From an uncultured Victivallaceae bacterium (lineage in GTDB: Bacteria; Verrucomicrobiota; Lentisphaeria; Victivallales; Victivallaceae), in the NCBI GenBank assembly GCA_934663655.1, contig CAKUKT010000026.1, positions 1 through 14,774 on the forward strand: DNA of 14,774 nucleotides, in the 5' to 3' direction. A program made the translations under genes and the position numbers. Under the pieces are notes generated by a model. The model was not told the origin of the DNA. It saw only the letters and a program-made list of their open reading frames with translations, and did not search any database. This document shows positions 1-6,250 of the stretch, piece by piece. Each line of letters opens with the position of its first letter. Positions within the stretch are counted from its first letter, which is position 1.

Positions 1-2
1 AG

Positions 3-359
3 TACCCTTCGGACATGATGAGCTGCACGCTGGTGGCGGCGACCCAGTGCCGGGGCAGTGTGATGTTTTTCGCAAAGATGTTCGAAAGCCGCATCTACTT
101 CGCCGACCGGCTGATCAGCATGGGAGCCAATATCATCGTCTGCGACCCCCACCGGGCAGTGGTCACCGGACCGGCAGCGCTCCACGGCGTTGAGATGTCC
201 AGTCCGGACATCCGCGCCGGAATGGCGATGGTGATCGCCGCCCTCGCCGCCCGGGGTGAAAGCGTGATCCATCAGGCGGAAATCATCTACCGCGGCTATG
301 AGGATCTGGTGGGCAAACTCTCCCGGCTCGGCGCCGCGGTTGAAGAGTTTCGCGCCTGA
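3..359 (+). CDS. murA: UDP-N-acetylglucosamine 1-carboxyvinyltransferase (MurA family), 3' part only
   Basis: This is the last 118 codons of a gene that begins before the window; a full MurA has about 420 residues. MurA transfers the enolpyruvyl group of PEP to UDP-GlcNAc, the first committed step of peptidoglycan synthesis in the cytoplasm. The visible part starts with YPSDM, matching the segment that holds the general-base Asp (E. coli Asp305). It continues with FESR, a CDPHRAVVTGP stretch typical of one MurA subgroup, SSPDIRAGMAM (substrate-binding Asp and Arg, E. coli 369 and 371) and RGYEDL (Arg397 equivalent). The residue before this Arg is Tyr, where E. coli has Asp. The N-terminal PEP-loop Cys lies outside the window, so activity cannot be judged. 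A non-canonical EPSP-synthase-fold paralogue is possible, but the C-terminal motifs favour MurA. Confidence 0.85.
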   Translation, partial: YPSDMMSCTLVAATQCRGSVMFFAKMFESRIYFADRLISMGANIIVCDPHRAVVTGPAALHGVEMSSPDIRAGMAMVIAALAARGESVIHQAEIIYRGYEDLVGKLSRLGAAVEEFRA

Positions 360-374
360 CCGCCGTACCGGCGG
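360..374 (+). terminator. Hairpin immediately after the murA stop, no U-tract
   Basis: CCGCCG (360-365) and CGGCGG (369-374) form a perfect 6-bp stem with a 3-nt loop, starting at the base after the stop codon. No T-run follows; an A-rich run comes instead. It is at best a weak or factor-assisted terminator, or a 3'-end stabilising hairpin. Confidence 0.3.
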
Positions 375-410
375 CGCTGAAAAAAGTGGCTCTTTCTGGA
401 AGAAAACGAC

Positions 411-439
411 TTTACTTTACCGGAAAACGGCGGTATATT
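411..439 (+). promoter_or_regulatory. Putative sigma70-type promoter for the GH4 operon
   Basis: TTTACT (411-416, 4 of 6 to the -35 consensus) is followed after exactly 17 nt by TATATT (434-439, 5 of 6 to the -10 consensus). It sits in an AT-rich patch between murA and the GH4 gene, with the start codon about 30 nt further on. Predicted transcription start is near 446. Recognised by eye only. Confidence 0.5.
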
Positions 440-471
440 ATATGGATTTCAACCTTTGCAGGAGGATCAAA

Positions 472-1824
472 ATGGCAAAGATAACCTTCATGGGCGCGGG
501 CAGCACCATTTTTGCCCGTAATGTGATCGGCGACTGCATGTGTCGGGACGCCTTGCGCGATTCTCACTTCGCCCTCTACGATATTGACGCCAAGCGCCTG
601 CATGAATCAGAAGTAATTCTGCAGGCCATGAATGCGAATATCAACAATTCCCGGGCCAAAATCACCACCCATCTCGGCGTCCGGGCCCGTAAGGCGGCGC
701 TGCGCGGAGCTGATTTCGTCGTCAACGCGATCCAGGTCGGCGGATATGAACCCTCGACGGTGATCGATTTTGAAATTCCGAAAAAGTACGGCCTGCGCCA
801 GACCATCGCCGACACCCTCGGCATCGGCGGAATTTTCCGGGCGCTGCGGACGGCGCCGGTAATGCTTGATTTTGCGCGCGATATCGAGGAGGTGGCTCCG
901 AATGCCTGGTTCCTCAACTACACCAATCCGATGGCGATGCTCACCGGTGCGATGCTTCGTGGTTCCGGAGTGAAGACGGTCGGGCTCTGCCATTCGGTGC
1001 AGGTATGCGCCGAGAGCCTGCTGCAGACCCTCGGCCAGGAGTGGAACAGTGAACGCGCCGCGCAAATCCAGACCCATATCGCCGGCATCAACCACATGGC
1101 CTGGCTGCTCTCCATCCGTGAAAACGGCCGGGATCTCTATCCGGAACTCAAACGCATCGCAGCGAAAAAACTCCGGGAGTGGCGACGCGCCACCGATCCG
1201 GCGAAAAAACACGGCAACATGATCCGGATCGAAATGATGCAGCGCCTCGGCTACTACGTGACCGAATCAAGCGAACACAACGCCGAATACGCCCCCTACT
1301 GGATCAAGCGTGACTATCCTGAACTGATTGCGGAATACAAGATCCCGCTCGACGAGTACCCGCGCCGCTGCATCAACCAGATCGAGGAATGGAAAGAGCA
1401 ATATCAGAAACTTGCGAACGATCCCCATCTGGGGCACGAACTCTCGCTTGAATATGGTTCGCAGATCATCGAGTCGATTCTGACCGACAAACCTTCGCGG
1501 ATCGGCGGCAACGTGCTCAACCACGGGTTGATCACCAATCTGCCCGATGACGCGGTGGTGGAAGTGCCGTGTCTGGTTGACGGCAACGGCGTCCAGGGCT
1601 GCTACGTCGGAGCGCTGCCGCCCCAGTGCGCGGCGATGAATATGACCAATGTGAACGTTCAGCAGCTGACCATCGAGGCGGTGCTCACCCGCCGGCGGGA
1701 ACTGGTTTATCAGGCGGCGATGCTCGATCCGCATACCGCGGCGGAACTTTCGCTCGATGAAATCGTGAAGATGTGCGACGAATTGTTCGCCGCCCATGGG
1801 AATATGATTCCGGAATATCGTTGA
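472..1824 (+). CDS. Glycoside hydrolase family 4 (MelA-like) alpha-galactosidase/alpha-glucosidase
   Basis: The 450-residue protein closely resembles MelA-type GH4 enzymes. These cleave alpha-glycosides in the cytoplasm using NAD+ and a divalent metal, passing through a transient 3-keto sugar. A Rossmann-type start (KITFMGAGSTIF, residues 3-14) binds the dinucleotide. IQVGGYEP (87-94) and the TIADTLGIGGIFRALR segment (from 111) are family hallmarks. LNYTNPMAM (148-156), GLCHS (Cys173) and GINH (His208) supply the usual substrate and metal ligands. The ATG at 472 is preferred over an in-frame start at 298: it has a strong AGGAGG site (460-465) and homology starts there, while the upstream extension overlaps murA. 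Length is normal for the family. A TIM-barrel sugar isomerase-like gene follows 29 nt downstream, so the two are probably co-transcribed. Galactoside versus glucoside preference, and even activity on other sugars, cannot be read from the sequence. Confidence 0.92.
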   Translation: MAKITFMGAGSTIFARNVIGDCMCRDALRDSHFALYDIDAKRLHESEVILQAMNANINNSRAKITTHLGVRARKAALRGADFVVNAIQVGGYEPSTVIDFEIPKKYGLRQTIADTLGIGGIFRALRTAPVMLDFARDIEEVAPNAWFLNYTNPMAMLTGAMLRGSGVKTVGLCHSVQVCAESLLQTLGQEWNSERAAQIQTHIAGINHMAWLLSIRENGRDLYPELKRIAAKKLREWRRATDPAKKHGNMIRIEMMQRLGYYVTESSEHNAEYAPYWIKRDYPELIAEYKIPLDEYPRRCINQIEEWKEQYQKLANDPHLGHELSLEYGSQIIESILTDKPSRIGGNVLNHGLITNLPDDAVVEVPCLVDGNGVQGCYVGALPPQCAAMNMTNVNVQQLTIEAVLTRRRELVYQAAMLDPHTAAELSLDEIVKMCDELFAAHGNMIPEYR

Positions 1825-1853
1825 TCACATTCAGTCAGGAGAGAGGTTCGAAA

Positions 1854-2768
1854 ATGTACTACACCGGTTTTGCCGACGAAGCAGCACGGGGCATCGAGGG
1901 CCAGATCGCCGCGACCAGGCGGCTTGGCTGGGAATTCATCGAGTCCCGCAATATCGACAACAAAAACATCCACGACCTTCCCGAAGAAAAATTTGAAGAG
2001 GTCTGCGCGGCGCTGGCCGATTCCGGGATCAGAATCAACTGCTTCGGCAGCGCGGTGGCCAACTGGGGATGGGATCCCTTTTCCGAGGCCGATTTTGAGG
2101 CGACGACCGCCCAGCTGAAACGAGCTCTGGTCAGAATGAAGCGCCTCAACTGCTCCATGCTGCGGGGAATGAGTTTCCGGGCGCAATGGAAGCGGCCGGC
2201 TTTTGATGCGGAGACGGAGCGGGAGGTTTTCCGCAAGGTCAACATCCTCGTCAAGATGTGCGAAGACGCCGGAGTGATCTATCTGCACGAAAACTGCAAC
2301 AACTACGGCGGCATGTCCTGGAAACATACGCTGAAGTTGCTTGATCACGTCAAGTCTCCGAATTTCAAACTGGTTTTCGACACCGGCAATCCGGTGCTCA
2401 ATTATGATCGTTCCCGGGGCGACGAACTGGGATCCATGCAGAGCTCCTGGGAATTTTACAGCAACGTCCGCGAATTTATCAGCTATGTCCATATCAAGGA
2501 CGGCCATGCTCTGGGTATGCAGGACAACGGTTTCGCGAAAGCGGAATACACCTGGCCGGGAGAAGGCGACGGCGATGTGCGCAAAATCGTCACGGATCTG
2601 CTGAAAAACGGCTATGACGGGGGTTTTTCGATGGAGCCGCACATGGGTTCGGTTTTCCACGACGCCAACGGCAGGATGGACGAACAGAAGTGCACGGAGA
2701 TCTACGTCGAATACGGCCGTAAATTCATGAAACTGGTTGAAGAGGCGAAAGCCTCTTTGCAGCTTTGA
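1854..2768 (+). CDS. Sugar phosphate isomerase/epimerase-like TIM-barrel protein
   Basis: A 304-residue protein of the xylose-isomerase-like TIM-barrel (AP endonuclease 2) superfamily, which includes sugar epimerases, inosose isomerases and enzymes acting on keto-sugars. A typical metal-binding set is in place: Glu146 (LHEN), Asp176 (FDTGN), His213 (YVHIKDGH) and Glu261 (SMEPH). FADEA near the N-terminus and FIES (Glu30) are also typical. There is no signal peptide, so it should be cytoplasmic. The ATG at 1854 has an AGGAGAG site at 1838-1844 and begins where the fold begins. It lies 29 nt behind the GH4 gene, which implies one transcript and a role in converting the sugar or keto-sugar released upstream. 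The exact substrate is unknown. The annotation rests on fold and metal ligands rather than a recognised subfamily. Confidence 0.85.
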   Translation: MYYTGFADEAARGIEGQIAATRRLGWEFIESRNIDNKNIHDLPEEKFEEVCAALADSGIRINCFGSAVANWGWDPFSEADFEATTAQLKRALVRMKRLNCSMLRGMSFRAQWKRPAFDAETEREVFRKVNILVKMCEDAGVIYLHENCNNYGGMSWKHTLKLLDHVKSPNFKLVFDTGNPVLNYDRSRGDELGSMQSSWEFYSNVREFISYVHIKDGHALGMQDNGFAKAEYTWPGEGDGDVRKIVTDLLKNGYDGGFSMEPHMGSVFHDANGRMDEQKCTEIYVEYGRKFMKLVEEAKASLQL

Positions 2769-2813
2769 CAATTCACCTTAACGTAAAAACCATAACGAAA
2801 AGGATTCGCAATC

Positions 2814-4640
2814 ATGGTTAAAATGCTCAATGCCGCTCCGACCGGCAACCCCAGGCTGGTGGCCTGGGTGAATGAATGGGCGGAACTCTGCCGCCCCGAT
2901 GCAATTTACTGGTGTGACGGCAGCCGGGCCGAATATGATCGTCTCTGTGACGAGATGGTTGCCTCCGGACTGGCGATCCGGCTCAATCCGAAAAAGCGTC
3001 CCAATTCGCTGCTGTTCCGTTCCGATCCCACCGATGTGGCCCGGGTTGAAAACCGTACTTTCATCGCTTCGGCGAAGCAGGAGGATGCCGGTCCGACCAA
3101 CAACTGGCTCGATCCCGTCGAACTCAAGAAGACGATGCGCGCGCTCTACAACGGTTGCATGACCGGGCGTACGCTTTATGTGATCCCCTTCTCGATGGGT
3201 CCGGTGGGTTCCCGGATCGCCAAGATCGGCGTCGAAATCACCGACTCCCCCTACGTGGTCGCCAACATGCACATCATGACCCGCGTCGGTTCCAAGGTGC
3301 TCGAAGTTCTCGGCGACGGCGAATTTGTGCCCTGCGTCCATTCGGTCGGCAAACCGCTGGCTCCCGGTGAGTCCGATCACGGCATCTGGCCGTGCGCTCC
3401 GCTCGACAAGAAATATATCGCGCACTTCCCGGAAACCCGGGAAATCTGGAGTTTCGGTTCCGGTTACGGCGGCAACGCGCTGCTGGGCAAGAAATGCCTG
3501 GCGCTGCGGATTGCGTCGGTGCAGGCGCGTGACGAGGGCTGGATGGCTGAACACATGCTGATCCTCAAGCTGACCAACCCGGCCGGCGAAGTCAAATATA
3601 TCACCGGCGCATTCCCGTCGGCGTGCGGCAAGACCAACCTCGCGATGCTGATTCCGACCATCAAGGACTGGAAGGTCGAAACCGTCGGCGACGATATCAG
3701 CTGGATGAAGTTCGACGAAGAGGGACGTCTGCGCGCGATCAACCCCGAAGCCGGTTTCTTCGGCGTGGCTCCCGGCACGAGTATGAAGTCCAACCCCAAC
3801 GCGATGCTCAGCTGCGCGAAGGACACGATCTTCACCAACGTCGCGCTTACCGAAGACGGTGACGTCTGGTGGGAAGGCATCGGCTACGACGCCCCCGGCA
3901 AGCTGATCGACTGGAAGGGTAATGAATGGGATCCGGCCACTGCCACGGAAAAGGCCGCGCATCCGAACGCCCGTTTCACCGCCCGCGCCGAGAACTGCCC
4001 GGCGATCGCTCCGGAATGGGAAGATCCCGCCGGAGTGCCGATCGATGCGTTCCTGTTCGGCGGCCGCCGTCCTTCGACGCTGCCGCTGGTCTATCAGGCC
4101 AAAGATTGGGAACACGGAGTATTCATCGGTTCGACCGTGGGTTCGGAAGTTACGGCCGCGGCGCTTGACGTCAAGGCCGGTACGGTCCGCCGCGATCCGT
4201 TTGCGATGTTGCCCTTCTGCGGCTACAACATGGGAGACTACTTCGCTCACTGGCTGAAGATCGGCCGGACCGGCGCGGCGAAGGGCAACCTGCCGAAGAT
4301 TTTCTGCGTCAACTGGTTCCGCAAGAACGCCGAAGGCAAGTTCATGTGGCCCGGTTTCGGCGACAACAGCCGGGTGCTGGCGTGGATCTTCGAGCGCTGC
4401 TCCGGCCGCGGCGCGGCGCGTGACACCGCCATCGGCGTGCTGCCGACGGTGGAAGCGATCGACCTCACCGGGCTTGAGAATGAAGTCACTCCTGCCGATC
4501 TCGAGCAGTTGCTGACCGTGGACATCCCCGGCTGGAAGAATGAACTGGCCATGATCAAGGAACATTACGCGAAATTCGGCTCGCATCTGCCCGCCGAACT
4601 CGCCAAACAACTGGAGGCGCTGGAAGCCCGCCTCGGTTGA
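2814..4640 (+). CDS. pckG: Phosphoenolpyruvate carboxykinase (GTP)
   Basis: A full-length 608-residue GTP-type PEPCK, which interconverts oxaloacetate plus GTP with PEP, CO2 and GDP. It serves gluconeogenesis or, in anaerobes, CO2 fixation from PEP towards succinate or propionate. All main motifs are visible: the P-loop [14 protein letters not shown] (265-278) with the reactive Cys271 of GTP-dependent enzymes, the metal ligands Lys226/227 and His247, and the Asp pair in VGDDISW (291-297). FGGRRP (415-420) and CVNWFRK (498-504) are further signatures. The start has an AAAAGGA site about 10 nt upstream. The gene follows the isomerase by 45 nt and could be read through from that operon or have its own promoter. 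A strong terminator follows. The codon bias is very GC-rich and leaves a long stop-free frame on the opposite strand, which is a shadow. Confidence 0.97.
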   Translation: MVKMLNAAPTGNPRLVAWVNEWAELCRPDAIYWCDGSRAEYDRLCDEMVASGLAIRLNPKKRPNSLLFRSDPTDVARVENRTFIASAKQEDAGPTNNWLDPVELKKTMRALYNGCMTGRTLYVIPFSMGPVGSRIAKIGVEITDSPYVVANMHIMTRVGSKVLEVLGDGEFVPCVHSVGKPLAPGESDHGIWPCAPLDKKYIAHFPETREIWSFGSGYGGNALLGKKCLALRIASVQARDEGWMAEHMLILKLTNPAGEVKYITGAFPSACGKTNLAMLIPTIKDWKVETVGDDISWMKFDEEGRLRAINPEAGFFGVAPGTSMKSNPNAMLSCAKDTIFTNVALTEDGDVWWEGIGYDAPGKLIDWKGNEWDPATATEKAAHPNARFTARAENCPAIAPEWEDPAGVPIDAFLFGGRRPSTLPLVYQAKDWEHGVFIGSTVGSEVTAAALDVKAGTVRRDPFAMLPFCGYNMGDYFAHWLKIGRTGAAKGNLPKIFCVNWFRKNAEGKFMWPGFGDNSRVLAWIFERCSGRGAARDTAIGVLPTVEAIDLTGLENEVTPADLEQLLTVDIPGWKNELAMIKEHYAKFGSHLPAELAKQLEALEARLG

Positions 4641-4663
4641 TTCCGTTCATTTGTTTCGGTCTG

Positions 4664-4710
4664 ACCTTTCCGGGCGATCGGTGTCACGTCGATTCCGGAA
4701 AGGTTTTTTT
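4664..4710 (+). terminator. Rho-independent terminator after pckG
   Basis: ACCTTTCCGG (4664-4673) and CCGGAAAGGT (4695-4704) form a perfect 10-bp stem around a 21-nt loop. The stem is followed directly by a T-run that, counting the stem's last base, covers 4704-4710. The loop contains a smaller ATCG/CGAT pairing that could lengthen the stem. It starts 24 nt after the pckG stop codon. Confidence 0.88.
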
Positions 4711-4725
4711 CGTAAGCGTGACCTG

Positions 4726-4817
4726 GGTCCGCCGCATCCCTTGGACCGGGAAACCCGATTTCGGTCTTTGAGACGTAACGCTGACCGAGCAGGTTGGATT
4801 TCACAGTTGAAAATCCA
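4726..4817 (+). promoter_or_regulatory. Hairpin-dense leader region before the esterase gene (possible structured 5' UTR)
   Basis: The stretch between the pckG terminator and the esterase start holds no credible gene. It does hold several close inverted repeats in succession: GGTCC/GGACC (4726-4730 with 4743-4747), GGG-aaa-CCC (4748-4756), TCGGTC/GACCGA (4761-4766 with 4783-4788) and TGGATTT/AAATCCA (4795-4801 with 4811-4817). GTCT-ttg-AGAC (4764-4774) competes with the third of these. No convincing promoter and no known riboswitch class was recognised. In GC-rich DNA short repeats arise by chance, so this is only a candidate. Confidence 0.3.
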
Positions 4818-4855
4818 GATTACCAGAAAAGCAGACAATTAAACGGGAGTGAGAA

Positions 4856-6175
4856 ATGAAGATTTTCCGATCCGCAGTTTTATCTTTTACACTGTTACTG
4901 GCCATTTTCTGCGGTGCGGCCGATATTCCGGCTACGCTCACAGTGGATGGTTCCACCGATCGTGATCGCGCGGTCTACGCTCCTGGCGAGCAGATGACCT
5001 TCACCATCCGGGTCAACGACAACGGCGAACCGGTAAAGGAAGCCTACCTCAAATGGCTGCGCGACGGTGATGACGGCGTCAAGGAGAACGGTCTGGCCCG
5101 CGTGACTCCGGATCAGCCGCTGGTGGTAACAACTTCGCTCGATCGCCCCGGTTTCGTCCGGGTCAACGCCCGGCTCAGCGACAGCGATGGCAATGCATTG
5201 ATCCGCACCGAGGCAAACGGCCGGAAAAAGGCAGTGGAATTTGACGGCGGCGCCGGTGTGGAAATTGAAAAAATCACTCAGGCAGTTCCCGAACCGGAGG
5301 ATTTCGACGCCTACTGGGCACGCCAGAAGGAACGCCTCGCGGCAACGCCGATCACTGCCGAACGCAAGCAGGTCGATTCGAAGGTGCCCGGCATCAATCT
5401 CTATGAAGTAACCGTGAACTGCGCCGGTCCGCGTCCGGTGACCGGTTATCTGGCGATTCCGGAGGGAGCGAAACCCAAATCGCTGCCGGCTCGGCTTTTC
5501 TACTACGGCTACAATGACGGCCCGCCCTATTTCCCCTCGCCGAACCAGCTCAAAGACAATCGGATCGCCTTCTTCGTCAACGCGCACGGTTTCAAACTCA
5601 ATCAGGACAGAGCATATTACAGTGAATTTGCCAAAAGCATCCGCGACGGCAAATACTCCTATGCATTCAGTCCGCGGGAGAACGCCGATCCCGACACCGC
5701 CTACTTCAACGGCATGGCGCTGCGGGTGATGCGTTCGCTCCAGTACGTGAAGACGCTTCCGGAGTGGAACGGCCGCGATCTGGTCGCCGATGGTTACAGC
5801 CAGGGCGGTCTGCAGGCGGTGTGGGCGGCCGGACTGGATCCGGATGTGACGCTCTGCCGCGCCGACATTCCCTGGTGCTGCGATCTCGGCGGCATTACCG
5901 CCGGACGAGCGGTCGGCGACTGGCGGCTCGAATATGTGCCCGGTCTCAACTACTACGATACCGTGAACCATATCAAACGCGCCAAATGTCCGCTGGAAAT
6001 TCCCAGAGCCGGGCTTGGAGACTACATCTGCCCGCCGTCGGGAGTTACCATTCTCTACAACAATGCTCCCAACGCGAAACGCATCAACTACGTGCAGGGT
6101 TCGACCCACTCATTCGTTCCCCGGGGAGCGAAGCGGTTCACGGTAGAATCGGGCACGATTCCAACTTTGCCGTAA
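4856..6175 (+). CDS. Secreted AXE1-family acetyl xylan esterase / cephalosporin-C-deacetylase-like hydrolase
   Basis: A 439-residue alpha/beta-hydrolase with a Sec signal peptide: KIFR, then a hydrophobic core to about residue 20, with cleavage likely near Ala21-Ala22. The family removes acetyl groups from xylan and other acetylated sugars. The catalytic triad is readable: Ser315 in GYSQG, Asp389 in GLGDYICPPS and His418 in GSTHSF. The order and the CPPS motif are typical of AXE1. Residues from about 23 to 140 form an extra N-terminal region that looks like a beta-sandwich accessory domain, before the esterase starts near PEPEDFDAYW (146-155). The start is supported by a GGGAGTGAG site at 4845-4853. 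The protein should act in the periplasm or outside the cell, deacetylating glycans so that other enzymes can reach them. It is a single-gene unit between its own leader and a terminator. The natural substrate is not determined. Confidence 0.87.
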   Translation: MKIFRSAVLSFTLLLAIFCGAADIPATLTVDGSTDRDRAVYAPGEQMTFTIRVNDNGEPVKEAYLKWLRDGDDGVKENGLARVTPDQPLVVTTSLDRPGFVRVNARLSDSDGNALIRTEANGRKKAVEFDGGAGVEIEKITQAVPEPEDFDAYWARQKERLAATPITAERKQVDSKVPGINLYEVTVNCAGPRPVTGYLAIPEGAKPKSLPARLFYYGYNDGPPYFPSPNQLKDNRIAFFVNAHGFKLNQDRAYYSEFAKSIRDGKYSYAFSPRENADPDTAYFNGMALRVMRSLQYVKTLPEWNGRDLVADGYSQGGLQAVWAAGLDPDVTLCRADIPWCCDLGGITAGRAVGDWRLEYVPGLNYYDTVNHIKRAKCPLEIPRAGLGDYICPPSGVTILYNNAPNAKRINYVQGSTHSFVPRGAKRFTVESGTIPTLP

Positions 6176-6176
6176 C

Positions 6177-6211
6177 CATCCGGACGGCGACGGCGCTCTT
6201 CCCGCCGGATG
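6177..6211. terminator. Hairpin between the convergent esterase and hrpB genes
   Basis: CATCCGG (6177-6183) pairs with CCGGATG (6205-6211), extended by CGG/CCG (6185-6187 with 6202-6204) across a bulged A. It lies two bases past the esterase stop. There is no T-run on either strand, so any terminating role would be weak or factor-assisted. It could serve both directions. Confidence 0.3.
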
Positions 6212-6250
6212 AAGTTGCGAAGTGATCCGCACTCAGTCGGCTGAAGGCAG

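Noticed and set aside
2765..2770. Perfect TTGACA hexamer at the isomerase stop, as a pckG promoter
   Set aside because: The nearest -10-like hexamer (CATAAC, 2791-2796) is 20 nt away and a weak match; a promoter here is possible but not supported.
1710..2771. 353-codon minus-strand frame opposite the isomerase gene
   Set aside because: Antisense to a gene with clear metal-ligand motifs; shadow composition and no recognisable domain.
2778..4610. 610-codon open frame on the minus strand opposite pckG
   Set aside because: It lies wholly antisense to a perfectly conserved PEP carboxykinase. Its His/Arg/Asp-rich composition is that of a GC-rich shadow frame, and no motif or ribosome binding site supports it.
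4651..4842. 63-codon plus-strand frame between pckG and the esterase
   Set aside because: It runs through the pckG terminator hairpin, has no ribosome binding site and no protein-like pattern.
4895..6109. 404-codon minus-strand frame opposite the esterase
   Set aside because: Antisense to a gene with signal peptide and full catalytic triad; no motif of its own.
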